From Paragonimus skrjabini miyazakii (Eukaryota; Platyhelminthes; Trematoda; Plagiorchiida; Troglotrematidae), in contig JTDE01000307.1 in NCBI GenBank assembly GCA_014338405.1, positions 185,763-249,762 of the forward strand: DNA of 64,000 nucleotides. The letters are read 5' to 3'. Both the position numbers and the translations under genes were made by a program. Shown here in pieces: positions 37,201 through 49,400 of the stretch. Below the pieces are notes generated by a model. The model ran no database searches. It worked only from the letters and a program-made list of their open reading frames with translations, and was not told the origin of the DNA. Within the stretch, counting starts at the first letter, position 1. Every line of letters starts with the position of its first letter.

Positions 37201-38814
37201 TCCACAAGCTTAAATAACCCGTCGGAAATTATTTGAAGCTATGTGCTGGGTGTAGCCAGTTCAATAGCACACCGGTGTAGCAAAGCTTTGAGCGCCTATG
37301 TTTCCTGTCAGTAAAAGTATACGACGAGATAACAGAAGCCTAAACTGTATATAGTGTCGCGTCCTGGCAGCTAAAGTGACGTAATTAACAGTCAATTATT
37401 TAAAAAAAAATCAATAATGCAATACAGCATAACTTCTGAAAGAAAGTCCGCTCGCTTCTTGTTTACTACTATAGTGGTGGTAATGTAATCAGATAAGTTT
37501 GGAGAGAAATGTGGGCTTTACAATAAAAACCAAAGAGAACACGTTTAGGGAAGAGCTTACTGACGACATGCAAGAAGTGAAGTAAACATGTAGGTAGAGC
37601 TGAAAGTAATATGCTAAAGACGAAGGGAATAAATATCAGTAGAAGTATGCAGCACTTAATTTCACCGGCCAGCAGATTTGTCAGTTTTGAGCAACATCGA
37701 AAACTCTTTTTAGAATAAACACATTTTGGAAACGAACCCAATCCGTGACCAAATTCCAGTAACAGGGAATCTTACGCTGCTTTTCAACAAGGCAGTTAGT
37801 CCCCGAAATTTAGGGAACTGTTTGGATTCTGGAAGCGTTTTATGCTCAAATGATGCTGGACGATGTTTCTGAGTATTGATGACCAAATAAACTTGTTGAG
37901 TATTGCTGACATTGTCTTACTAGTTCTGATTTCGTCTTTCAGATAACTTGTTCATCACATAGTTCAATTTATCAGTATAAAACTAAAATATGCATCGAAA
38001 TCGTTACGGGTTCTGATAGTATGACATTTCTCCATAAGAACGAAATATAATAAGCAAGTATCCGGTTCGTTTTTACTGTGTGATTCTATTCAGTATGGCT
38101 GCAGGTGCACCTACTTTATCTGTCAACTTCAGATAAACAAACGTTTGGAGTAAAACACTAGAACTCATATGTTAACTGGAATTCAATCTTTAAGCTACGT
38201 CGCAGTTGATTTAAAGAAATAGTTTACAAATTTCAGTCGAAATTTCTTAACCTGATGTGCTCTAAGATGATAAGTCTGACTCGCTTCACAAATTTCTCTC
38301 TCGCGTACTTTTTATTTAGTCAAATAGTAGACAGGTTGGCTTTTCAATCAGTTCCTGGTGCAAATATGCGCTTCAGTTCACCTGTCCCGTATTTATGTTT
38401 CTGTGTTCACTCTGTAAAAATCAATACCGAGACATTGTGCCCTTGTCTTAAATCACGCAACTCATCGCATACATCTGGCGCTTGTAAGTTACTAAGAATT
38501 TTCATTCACTGGTTTAACATTCAAAGTAGTTCTGTATGCACGTTGATACCACATGTTAAACAAGTACGATGATGTCGTAGTAGGAGGTGTCAAACACCCC
38601 AGTATAGTTTCTTCGTCTGTCTTATCCGACAGTATGAACAGACTTTAAAATTAGTCGTTGCTCCGCGGTCTGCCTTTAATCGCATTCACAGGTTGTCATC
38701 GCTCACGAAAAGACATTTATTGAGAGTGTAAGTTGCGCGACCAATTTGTGTTAACGGTGTTTTCATCAAAGTTAGCAAGCTGTTAACCTTTGTATGGAAT
38801 TGAACGTCACTCAC
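34262..38814. other. No recognised gene
   Basis: About 4.5 kb with only short open frames. A minus-strand stretch at 36071-36253 (containing SNSVTIGVLDHSHTLSDISI) looks mildly exon-like, but I see no good splice borders or family. No mobile element was identified. Confidence 0.4.
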
Positions 38815-39051
38815 TGCTCCCACACCACTTTAGCAGTCACAAGGCGAGTACATGTGAGCTTCCCAGTGGCCATACCGTTCACATGTTGCATGTCTACGAT
38901 TGTTGTTGATGGATACCATGTTTTACTAGATATTTGAACATTCGTCGCGTTATAGAGTAAATTCAGTCGAAGACTGTTGATTTTATTGGTTAACAACACA
39001 ACCATGTACGACGGATTTACATTCACAACTCCACCAGATGCAACTCTCCAT
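38815..39051 (-). CDS. Probable exon with Ig-like character
   Basis: The minus strand is open across this stretch and ends at a strong donor, GAGCA|GTGAGT (phase 2). The acceptor is either ATCAAG (exon from 39051) or ATGGAGAG (from 39043). The peptide includes INSLRLNLLYNATNVQISSK, then TWYPSTTIVDMQHV and GKLTCTRLVTAKVVW. The Trp and later Gly-x-Leu-x-Cys spacing is loosely like an immunoglobulin-fold strand pattern, and there is one N-glycosylation-type NAT site. It lies on the same strand as two other Ig-like exon candidates upstream, with compatible phases. I do not recognise the protein. Confidence 0.4.
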
Positions 39052-40812
39052 CTTGATTAAACCGCCTCGTTAAGTAAAAATGTCTATTTGCTCACACTCA
39101 ATGATATTTTTATTACGTTATTTCTATACACAGGTCTGGTCATTTTGTCTTTTAAGTGATTATGAACCAGAATCAATAGCTCGTTTTACTTGTTACCAAT
39201 TGCAGCTGTTTACTAAAGCCTAGCTGAGTTTCATTATTTTTATAACTACTGTATGTATTAAACCTACCGAATTAATTGTTCTTCATTTTTGCCGGACGTT
39301 AGTGCGAAAAGACTGGACCCTTACCTGCCGAGATGAACAGATGAACTAAACAATCAGTTTGACTCAACCTTCACGACTGTTGTGCACAACACTAGAAAAC
39401 TTGGCGCAATTTCGACTGGTGTCGTCTTGGATGCTGCTGTATGAACTCAAATCCTTCTTGTGATTTCTTTTCATTTTCTTATTTGGCGCTGATTGTTCAA
39501 GACTAGGACTGGACAGCACTTCAGTACAGTGCAGGAAATATGCGGCATATTACAAAGCTCAGGTGTGTTCTTCTAAGTCGATGGTTACTATGATAACCGA
39601 ATGACTGTTCCGTATGTAAGGCGTTAAAACATTTAAAAGGAGAATGGCGAAAGTCTACTAAGGATATCATTTTCATGACCATCTGACAGAGTGAAGTTAA
39701 AAGCCAAATATTTTCCGCAGTTTGTACTTTCAAGAAACTAATTGGTAGATCATGTGAACATGAACCTGCTTTGTTGGGCTTGGATAAGAATAAACTGGTA
39801 TACACCACGACTGTTGCTGAAGTGGTTGACTCTAATAATTTTATCAACAAGAAACATAACTTTCAGGTTAATCACAGGCTCCACGGAGGTCTACTGAAGT
39901 TGCTGAGTTATCGAATATTTACCCTCAAGGAAGTCAGTAGTAACAGGATGAGCAAATCTGATTTCTGCGCCAAGAGGTACTAAAATCTCCGCGGGTCACA
40001 AGCAATCCAAATGACGACTCGGAACAGCATTTGCTGAATAGCAATTGCACAGCCCATGTTGTCTTTTTTGAATAACTCGGTTTAGTGGTTATTGTCTTAT
40101 ACAAACGGGGTCAAAAATCCCCCCCAAATAAGTGATATACCGATAACAGAATCAACTGTTGGCCTCATTACGTAAGACTGGGAATTGGTCCTAACGGCAA
40201 GCATTTGTCCATCGAGTTCCTTGGTTGTCCAACCAAAGTTTTTATACTGCTTCTTAACCTACATTGCTGATATAAGTAAAGAAATTAAAATTCGAAACCA
40301 ATTTCGATGCTTCTTGGATTATGTTGTCAGTTAAATGGTCGTAGGTGCTTTCAGTGAATAGGTGATTCGACAAACACGCCGACCAGGGAAAGGAGTAAAG
40401 TCCACGGTTACCGTAGATCTCCTTCCACAATACATAGGATTATCATTCCTTGCAAGTCCATTACTTGTCTTAGGAGTCTATCGTAACGAATGAGACCACA
40501 GAGTAATGCAATACCATCCTCCGATGACAACTGTGTTTGATATATTACCAGTTGAATTCTCTCATTTATCAAGATTTCTCTCTATACGCACCTGGAATCT
40601 CTGCTTCATTAAACAGTGGGCACATGATCTACGCAGCTGTTGACCAGCGCTTTTTTTCTTCAGATTTAGAAAATTCCATCGCGATGTCACTGGTAAACTT
40701 GGATCCTTTAGCTAAACTGACGATTTTACCCACGTTTGCACAGCTTTTCTATCTGCCTCCAATACTCTAAAGCCCGAATTGTCTCGTTATTTGTTTTCCA
40801 GTAGCGTGCCAC
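39052..40812. other. Putative intron between Ig-like exon candidates
   Basis: No mobile element was recognised. The open frame at 39521-39850 (-) lacks a domain. Confidence 0.35.
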
Positions 40813-40946
40813 GATTAATTCTACACAGTTCTGTCTGATAGTCGGCTGTCAAAGTATGGACACTCAACTGAGTTGCATAGTTGTATGATTCAACTTCAGC
40901 CACTTGACCTGTGCAGAATCTGGTCACTATCCAGTCGATACCGTTA
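40813..40946 (-). CDS. Probable exon, C-terminal half of an Ig-like domain
   Basis: The open minus-strand stretch reads NGIDWIVTRFCTGQVAEVES, then YNYATQLSVHTLTADYQTEL and CRIN. The order Leu-x-Val-x-x-Leu, Asp, then Cys-x-x-Asn resembles the last strands of an Ig domain, where Leu-x-Ile-x-x-Val and Asp-x-Gly-x-Tyr-x-Cys would be typical; the Tyr before Cys is replaced. The acceptor that fits the phase of the exon at 42555-42675 is AAGCCGAG. The end is uncertain: the donor may be ACT|GTGTAG (exon end 40827) or AATC|GTGGCA (40813). Either phase could join one of the two acceptors near 39050. Confidence 0.4.
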
Positions 40947-42554
40947 CTCGGCTTGGGCACAGTGACAAAAATATTGAGGCAGATGAACAATGCCTACGGC
41001 AGTGTAACTGTAGAAATATCCTACCAAAGGTCAAGTTTTGTACACGCAAGGCACTATTCACTATTTTACACCAATGATTTTGCCTTTCGGAATTTTGACA
41101 TTTTGGGTAGGTGTTCAATCCCATTTGAGAATTGTACTTGAATTAGCTCGATGAATAAACTCAATCAGAAATTCCTGGTAGATGTTTTTGGCTAGGATAG
41201 CTGAAACTAAAACATAACTTGAAGTTAGTAAAACAATCACCATCTCGTAAACCCAGCGAGAGGGATAGATCAAAGCGACCAGGCTCTTTTCTACGATATT
41301 TATGCTGAGTGCATGCAAGAAAAAACAGGCATAAGCCGTTAGCATTATGTGTACACATACTTCCAAATGTTGACTGTTGTCTGATAAAGAAGAGTTAGTA
41401 CGAACTTTACCAGTTTCCATTTTATCATTGCTATTTTTAATACCCTAACCATATGATGATTACTAATTTAGAAAAATTGATCTTATCAGCCGACAAAGTG
41501 ATACACGTGACTCCCAGCAGCTGCAGCATTTCATGTGAATCAATAATTTATCATCATAGTCACTGCCACGGACATCAGACAATTTTCAACATTCCAACTG
41601 CAGTTAATAAATATAAATTGCCCGTCGGTTCCCACAACCCAGCTGTAATCGATCGTTTAGATAAGAACTTGTCCGCGGTCTGTTTCGCCACATCAATAAG
41701 CCCGTAGATAGATTAACCAAGCAAAGGTATGTATGACTGAAAATGAGTATTATAAGTTCTAGATAGATCAGTAACGAACGGCATCTGCTATCAGTCGTAC
41801 GGGTGCCTCTCAACCGCTTCGTTCTTTTAGACTTCATGCGTAAAACTCTCGCCTGGGGCCTAATAAGTTGCGCAACAACAGCAAACGCCGTTTTATACTG
41901 TAACTCAAAAACTACCTCAATGGTGGATCGATAATCCCCGGACTCTTTTCACCTAAGTTCGAAACAACCGTTTAATCCATTGGGGGTCATTGAGACCAAC
42001 CGCTTTTCATCCGCTTACCTTAGTCCACTTTGTTGGTATACAGGAATATACCAGGACAGTGACCTTGTGGTCTCTCAGTTTGACGTCGGGACAGAAAAAT
42101 TTTCTGTCGAGACACCTAAAGTTGTTATTTCGACATCTTATGGTGGAAAAAATCAGAATACTGACAATTACACACACCGTTCGTCATCATCTAATTTAAA
42201 GTGACCTATCTGTCGAGAGGTCAGCAAGATGGACAGGTTCGGTGCATTTATATCAGTTTACCAAAGACAGGCTGAAAGTCATTTAGTGATAATTTAGGAC
42301 ATGTATGGATTAAAAATTTGAAGTAACTCTCTGTCTCTTCCCCCTACACTCCTCCTGTCTAAATTCCGACTTTCACCATCACATATCCTCTCACTATACA
42401 TTTTGAGAGATTGTTCTAGGTACTCACTACGATGAAGGAAACGTTCATCACCATTTAAACAGCTCAGCTGATTGACAAAAATTGGACTTGCTCACAAACT
42501 TAGTTTGGGAATGACCACATATTGTGGGTAAATATGAAAGCATTATTTACATAC
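40947..42554. other. Putative intron
   Basis: Contains a hydrophobic minus-strand open frame (41115-41420) that could mimic membrane helices, and plus-strand frames at 41980-42204. I found no splice borders that would make either one a credible exon. Confidence 0.35.
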
Positions 42555-42675
42555 CAAGTATCAAACCTCATAATTTGACCATCGCTGAGAAATGAACACT
42601 GACTCGCTGATAGTTTGCAGCTGATTTTTAGAGAAGCGCCACTGCGGTAGTAAAACTGATCGTTGTTGAATTTAA
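42555..42675 (-). CDS. Probable exon, N-terminal half of an Ig-like domain
   Basis: Minus-strand exon candidate of 121 bp with acceptor CACTGTGCACACAG and a strong donor ACTTG|GTATGT (phase 2). The peptide is KFNNDQFYYRSGASLKISCK, then LSASQCSFLSDGQIMRFDT. The block Gly-Ala-Ser-Leu-Lys-Ile-Ser-Cys is a typical B strand of an Ig domain, where Gly-x-Ser-x-x-Leu-x-Cys is usual. The expected partner half is found in the next candidate exon at 40813-40946, which starts in the matching phase. The gene is unknown; a cell-adhesion or secreted matrix protein would fit. Confidence 0.45.
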
Positions 42676-45600
42676 CTGTGTGCACAGTGTGGATATAGCA
42701 CCAGCAAGTACAGTAGAGATCTTTACTTGAAGAGCGTTGTCTCATCTCACTGATGGTAGCGTAGAATGGACTAATAACCATCAAACACAAATCTGAGAAG
42801 ATAGTCGCAAACCTTTTAGGCACAATGTTTAAATCATTTTGAAAGTGTTGGTTAACCCTGTAGTCTTAATCTTTCTGAATAGCATAAAGGTTGGTATTAG
42901 CCTGAAAACGACTACTGAGGTCTTACAATCTGCTTGAACATAACGATGCAATCAATATAGACATTAGCTTAAGCAAAATTGTTTTGTTGTACATGTTAAA
43001 TTTGGTTCATCAAAAAAAGTGGCAGTAAGTTAGTTGAGTGCTATACAAAAACAGCCCAATTTTTATCATTAACTACAAGTGTCTTTGATAGTCTTTGAAA
43101 TTGTGGATGATATTGGCTGGGTTAAAACTGTCACAAGCGGATCTTTTACCTAGAACCTAATTCAAATTCAATCTATTTAAAAGAAAAGTGCTAGCACTCA
43201 TAAAAGCAACTCAGAAGAGTTTACTGAACACCAGTGTTCCATAGTCATTTGAATGCTGAATCTGGTACCAAGTCACAGACCACGGAGTCCTATCAACCTA
43301 CCTAGCAAATAATACCGTCTTCAGTATTGTTGGTCAGTTGAAGTGCAGGGCATCACGATTGGTACAATACGTTAAAGGCTGTTGGAGGTTTTATTTGCTA
43401 TTCTGTTAGCTTCATATACGAACACACTACTGTATGGGCCCCGAGTTGTTATGTTAAAATGCATTAGCAGTCTGACAACTCAGCGTATTTGTATTTGGGC
43501 TTTGCAGTGCCGGTGAGTTCAAGATCAAATTATGTCGATTCAACTAGTACAAAATTGGTGTGTCTTAACTAAACAAACAATGTTTGAAACAGCAAACAAT
43601 CTTTCATTCAGTAAATGAAACACATTTACTTCTGGAGAGGGAAAGTTTCTCAGCACAATACAAAGTGAATGGAGATGTCCGGTTTATGCGAAAAGACGAA
43701 CAAAGTATACACACGTAGGCGAACACGGACCGGTTTACGGAAACTCTGGAACAGAGACTATAAAAAACGAATTGAAGGACTCTTCGTATCATACGACTGA
43801 GTGAAAAGATAATAAGAGCAGTAATTGTTATTTGTGTTTCTTGGCTCCGTCGGTGTGTAATTGTTCTCATTTAAATGCAATGACTGACAGTGTACCTCAG
43901 ACTACTTAAGGAGCAATACTACAAGCACACATTCAAACAAGCAGTGTGAATTAGTCATGTCGTGCTGGCACTGCACATCCGGATAGCTGTCTGAATTTGT
44001 CTCATGTGAATTTATGGGTTTAATGTTGTATTCTGAATCACTTGACTATTCCTCTTGTAACCGTCGTCTTCACATACAAACGGGATAAGATTAACTAATC
44101 TGTATAGCTTAGCTGACTTGTTAAATTTATTATCACTATAAGACCTTCGTTTCTGAGACAAACCAGACTAAATATGTTTGATGGGTTCACCGCCGCACTG
44201 TGATAAACCTTGATTAGACCACAAAGCACAGGTCTGATCTTGAAGGCAAACTGTAGATAGAGTTCACCGTTTTCAGAACTTCCCAATTCAAGGAGATATG
44301 TAGATACATTACACTACCGTTTCTGTTACTACTAAGTATAGTGGTTGAAAAATGCGAACATCTTTACTTGGTTATCTGAGGGTAGAGTGTCTCCTTTCGA
44401 AAGGAACTGACGTGAGATCCGAATGTGAGTGGTGTTCAGGTCACAAGCTGAACTCCCTTCTACAGAGTTTCGTGGATTTCATCCAACTCCTTTTGTAGTA
44501 CTGTGGGCTCATTTGTTAACAGCTTATTTATTGTTCACATATGCATAAGTTCATGATAAATTCAAATGATGGAAAATTGCCGGCATCGTTTTGGGTTGTT
44601 TTGCTATCAGTAAAGATGAACAGCACTTGAAGTACCCACCTTCTAATCAGTAATGTTCAGTGGGTAATTTATCACAGTAAATTTAGCTTGAACGCCGAAG
44701 TCGTGGTAAAGCTTCTAACCTGGCGTTTATCAGCAACACAAATGCGTAAACGGGAACTAAGTGGGCGTTGTCATGAATAAATGATAGGTAACTGGTGTAC
44801 CTCGTTTTCAGATGTAAGTCTTGAAACATGTTAACGATTGAAGGCTCATTCGGGACTCTCGGCATACCAGTGAGTGTCGACAATCAGTATGGGACTGCGC
44901 GCTATGACAGTTAAAAATCTAACTATTGCATTATATATGCGCACGATCAAGCATGTCCAGCTCCCAAAGCTTGGCTAAAACAGTTGTACTAAATTCACAC
45001 TAGTAGTCCGACACGACCGCAAAGTCCATCAAACCACATCGCTAGCTGGCTGTTCAATGCGTCAGTCTGTAGCATGCTTGTCCCTGGTCTAAAGTTCAGG
45101 TCAGCAGAACGACTGACGATCAAGGTGCTGAAAACAACTGCCATTCAACCACGGTGTTGTTAACGGTGTTTTTCGAAACAACTTCGTATATTCCTTGTGT
45201 TTGAAATTTGCGTGCGTCAGAATGGAGACTTTCGAACCCAGCTGCAGATGTAAATGACAGCATTTTTCACGTTACCTTCAGATATTTGGCAATTCCCATA
45301 AAATAGTCTTTGAGACGTTAAAAGAGCCATTTATTAGTGGAAAAAGTATGTCATTACGAGATGGCAAACCATGCAATTTTTCCAGTTTTTATTCCAATTC
45401 CATTCCAACTCTTATTCAGTCTAAACGGTAGCGTAAAAGTAGCTACCGATAGTGGGACCAAATGTACACTGTCTGATTGGATGGTTAAAACAATTTTGTT
45501 CGGAAATGTCGCACTTGAGGTAGGCCTATTACTCGAATCTATTCAATGTTAGCAGAACAATACTGTTAATACCTTTAAATTTGGGTAGAAAATGTCATTA

Positions 45601-46125
45601 AAGTTTTAGACTCGTTTCCTAGGTTACATTTTCCTCATTATTCGACACGCTCAATTTGGGTACACCGTTAAATTAAAATCGTGGAAGCAAAATGACTGTT
45701 TGAAGCATAAGGGTAGTTAGGAAGTGTCAAGTAGTATTTAGTGTTTCATGTGTCAATTTGCACAATCCATTCAACAAGTCAGTTTTCAACCATAACAGTA
45801 AAGTCTACTTCACGATAGTTAATACGATAGAAATTCGAAGTTATTTTTGACAGTGAACGACTCGTTTTCTTCAGACAAAGCCGCCCACTGTGGATGTTGG
45901 AAAGTAAAATATTTGTTAAAACATCTTGATAAATCAGAGATGAATAAATACGATTGATCACTGCTGTCTAAATTAGTCTTAACAACAGTGTACTGATGAT
46001 GCTAGCGACGTTCTGGTTCAGCATTCTTCTTGTGGGTTACATCAGAGTGCAAAGACATTAGTAAACGTCCTATATACAAATTAATTTAAGTACCAGCTGT
46101 TTTCGAAGAATGGATATAGCTTAAC
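42676..46125. other. Sequence between the EF-hand-like and Ig-like exon candidates
   Basis: Minus-strand open stretches at 44095-44286 and 44683-44883 could be further exons but lack a recognisable domain. No mobile element was identified. Confidence 0.35.
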
Positions 46126-46280
46126 CAGATCACTTGCAAGAATGTTATTTCGATCACTATCAAAATATGTCATGAACAGCAGATTCGTTATTGCGCTGTT
46201 TACTGTGCGCTTTTGGTCATTTGGATGCTGGCTGTGCGAATGGTTCGATTGTGTTTCGCCACTAACAGATGACACATCCA
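46126..46280 (-). CDS. Possible exon with an EF-hand-like loop
   Basis: The acceptor TAGAGTCTTTACAG is good. The open stretch reads VDVSSVSGETQSNHSHSQHP and later TNLLFMTYFDSDRNNILASD. The loop Asp-x-Asp-x-Asn follows the start of an EF-hand calcium-binding loop after a hydrophobic helix, but the usual Gly is Asn and position 12 is Leu, not Glu, so calcium binding is doubtful. The donor is CTG|GTTAAG here, or CTG|GTACTT at 46094. EF-hands followed by Ig domains occur in follistatin-like proteins, which makes a link to the Ig-like exons downstream attractive, but the phases do not join directly and no Kazal domain was found. Confidence 0.3.
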
Positions 46281-46989
46281 CTGTAAAGACTCTATAAAAA
46301 GGAATCATATACGGTGGTAGCCTCTGATTAATTCGTTTAGATGATGCAACTATGATTATTTATATTGAAACGATTTCACTGCCATTCTTTTTTCTACACA
46401 CCCTCCATGGACGCAGCCCTATCTACAGAGGTAACCAAATCCATCTAATGTTTATAGACTGATTAAGCGTGTGTCAGGTACACTTTTATTCTCAAACTTC
46501 CCAAGCTTATGTTTTCTGCAACGCAAAAGGCATTAAGCAAGTGGTTAGAACCACGTAGCTCTGTCAAGAAGCTTATAGGAATAAATGGGAATAGGCATCT
46601 TCTGACTTCGGTCGCTGCAGTGCACCGCTTCGAACGGTGATGTCGCAAGTCGGTCATGCATGTGGCGTAACTGCGTGATCCTCTCATCTCTGTCGTAGTT
46701 TTAAACGAACGTTTACCTTTCCTAAGAAGCCAGCTGACAACGCGCACTACCAACTGGTAAATTCGTTTGTGTGTTGATTTATGTCTGCAATAAGATATCC
46801 CATACAACTTTCTTCAATCAAGAAACTCATTAGATGAAGATATTTGTATTTTGTTCAGGACTCGTTCACTGCTGAAGTACTCAATATCGTTCGTCTTTCG
46901 ACTTTTGGCTGGTTGTTTTGAATCCTTGAAAGATTGATAGGTTTACGATCGACACATTGTCTAGTGTTGCTGATTAGGGATTAACATCG
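46281..46989. other. No recognised gene
   Basis: The 114-codon minus-strand open frame at 46463-46807 shows no known domain. Confidence 0.4.
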
Positions 46990-47488
46990 TCCACAGGCTT
47001 GCTGTGTTTGACCACCGTTGTCTCCGCCAGTTGGCCCATATTAAGTGGACTGATCGCATGAGCAATGTGGCCGTTCGCCGGCGCGTATTCCGGAATGCTC
47101 GGGATGCGCGATCAATTGGTCAGATAGTCACGGTACACAGCTTGTGATGGTTGGATCACGTACTCCGTATGTCATCCGATCGTTTACCGTACCGGGCATT
47201 ATACGCTGAGGCCACCAACAGTTAGGTAAAACCGCGTGGTGGTCAAGCAACAACGTGGCCACAAAATATGAAGACCTTGACTGCTCCATTGAGCAAAGTG
47301 GGTAGGTATGGCCTGCCTGGATAGGATCTTCGTGATCACTCAAACCGCTGGTTAGAGACGCTATCCGAGATGGCTATGTGTCGCAGTCAATGGCGGACCT
47401 GTATCCATACCATTTCTAGTTCTTCCACTTAGTCTTGTTTTAATACACGGCGGCACGAGCCACAGTACATTTTGGTCAGGCTCATGGC

Positions 47489-47490
<2 letters not shown>
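46990..47490 (+). mobile_element. LINE fragment: C-terminal end of reverse transcriptase polyprotein
   Basis: The plus strand reads AVFDHRCLRQLAHIKWTDRM then SNVAVRRRVF. After a stop it continues WLDHVLRMSSDRLPYRALYA, RGGQATTWP and LPGWDLRDHSNRWLETLSEM. These are the standard blocks of the region after the RT domain in flatworm EN-RT LINEs. Several stops and a lost first codon in the second block show it is dead. It ends in the compound microsatellite at 47491-47565 and is immediately followed by a second LINE fragment in the same orientation. Confidence 0.8.

Positions 47491-47565
<75 letters not shown>
47491..47565. repeat. Compound microsatellite (TTA)10 then (TGA)n
   Basis: About ten TTA units (47491-47520) switch to about fifteen TGA units. 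It sits at the 3' end of a LINE fragment, as TGA-rich tails do in other copies of the family in this window. Its translation gives runs of His, Asn or Ile that are not a protein. Confidence 0.95.
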
Positions 47566-47567
<2 letters not shown>

Positions 47568-47839
47568 TTCGTCCACATTTTTACTCTCTTTTCTTGTGTT
47601 TTGTCACTCACCCCCAGAACAGGCCAGTACTAACGAATAGTGTTCAAAAATAGGTACAGTTTACTTTTCAAAACTTACTGTTCTTTTTGGTTGACTGGTT
47701 GTTTAGAAGCTTGATGTACAGTTGGCAAATCATAGGTACCAAACCATCTAAAAAAAGCTGCCGTAGTAGTTCTCACCCAAACACCCTAGTAGCTACTGGA
47801 CCGAGACCGTACAGGCAATTTATGAAGCAGGTACTGAAG
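47566..47839. other. Spacer between two LINE fragments
   Basis: No recognised feature. The end may include worn LINE sequence upstream of the block that begins near 47840. Confidence 0.4.
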
Positions 47840-49400
47840 CATGCGGCATGAGAGAACATGGGTTGAACAGACATTTTATCTCCAAGAAATTCCTGGAGTT
47901 GCTAGAAGCCAAACGTAACATTCCTCCCGGCAGTCCATATAACACGTCTAGGAAGGATATCCGTAGAATGCTGAAACGTAGGCTAATCACTGATCGTGAA
48001 GCTTGGTTAATGGGGAAATTTAAGAAGATGAAAACCGCTTTTGCTTCAGGGAACACCGGCAATTTCTCTAAGCTTATCCGTGCTGCTGGCCCAAGGCAAC
48101 CATCTGTTAGTAAAGCAGTCAGCGAGAGAGATGGCTTACTAATAAGTACGTAATAGGTACATAAGGCTAAAGCGGTGGGCAGAACACGTTGAGGGTTGAT
48201 TTGGCTGGCTTCCATTTTGTGATGGACGATTTAATGAAGGGTTGTCTCCAACACTCATAGAATGCCGGCGTGGACCTCCTACCTGGTAAAAGGCTGACTG
48301 ATCTTGATTGTGCTAATGACAAGATGTTGCTGGTTGACGAGCTTCAAGCAGCACAAACGATGCTAGATCCTGATTCGCGTTCTTTCAAGTAATTCGGAAT
48401 GCGTTTTGTAACACCACAGTGCGAAATGTTTCTGCATGGTTGCTGTGATTACGTAGATTCAATGCGTGTACCTTGGAACCTCCATCGGCGGCCGCGGCGA
48501 CGGAGGTGTAGGGAATGAAATAGAAGCGCGTATTTCTAAGGCTAGGGCGGTGTTCTCTAATTTGAGACACCTCCGGCAACAAAGAGGTATTTCTCTGACG
48601 CTTAAAGGACGCGTATATAAGACGACAGTGAGGACAGTGTTACTTTATGACAACAAAACTCGGCCGCTCAGGGTTAAAGACGTGAACCTTCTTCAGGCAT
48701 TTGACAACCAATGTCTGCGTTCAGTCGCTCGTGTCGGGTGGCACCGACGAGTAAATATTCAAAAGGCTAAGAAGCGGTTATTTGGCAGCGATTATCAAAT
48801 GAGTTCGTTCGCTCATCCCATACACTTGCACAGACTTATATAGTTAGGTCATGTTCTGAGAACGCCAGCAGGTCGTCTGCCACACCGAACACTCTTTGCC
48901 GGCGCTGCGGCCGACTGGTGTAAGGTGTGAGGTGGACAGATGATGACCTGGCATAGACAAATGAAATCGTTCACAACGGGGTTGGGCACTATAGATCGAG
49001 TTCATCTCCTTGGCTGGGACTCTCGCGACTCACAGAGTCAGTGGCTTGAGACGTTACGTTGGATGGTGACTAATCGAGCTCAGTGACGCAAATACTGTCG
49101 TAGTTTGGCCGAGTGGTCTGTGAGGTGGGTGCATATAATGACGCGTGGCAGTCAAAACCGTAAGGAAGTTATCTAGCTGATGATGCCTTGCTTTCACTTA
49201 CAGCTCGGATTTTTGTTTGCAAGGCGCAGGCACCTTGACGTTGTATGTTTGAATATAGGCGCAGCTAATTTTAGTAGTTAGATCCCTTCTCTTCCTTTTC
49301 TTTTTCCTTAGGTCTTTTACCTTTGTCTTTTACCTTTGCTGTTTTGTGGCACTTAAGGATCAGTGTGAACCACTGATGTATTGCTGTCTAGGGTGATGGT
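47840..49400 (+). mobile_element. EN-RT LINE, internally deleted, with complete 3' end
   Basis: Segments in order are LEAKRNIPPGSPYNTSRKDI and the region between endonuclease and RT; GVDLLPGKRLTDLDCANDKM, where the catalytic YADD of reverse transcriptase has become CAND; FGMRF; YLGTSIGG, EIEARISKARAVFSNLRHLR, LKGRVYKTTVRTVLLYDNKT and LQAFDNQCLRSVARVGW; then LGHVLRTPAGRLPHRTLFAG. Most of the RT palm is deleted near 48150. The 3' UTR (about 49120-49400) has a pyrimidine tract and the stem-loop at 49359-49377. Stops and frameshifts rule out activity. This copy defines the tails at 8.8, 27.8 and 32.7 kb. Confidence 0.88.

Noticed and set aside
41115..41420. Two-helix membrane protein on the minus strand
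   Set aside because: Hydrophobic because of AT-rich codons; no splice borders or family resemblance.
44683..44883. Further exon of the Ig-like gene
   Set aside because: It has possible donors but no good acceptor and no Ig or EF-hand pattern.
47361..47611. His-, Asn- and Ile-rich peptides
   Set aside because: They are translations of the TTA/TGA microsatellite.
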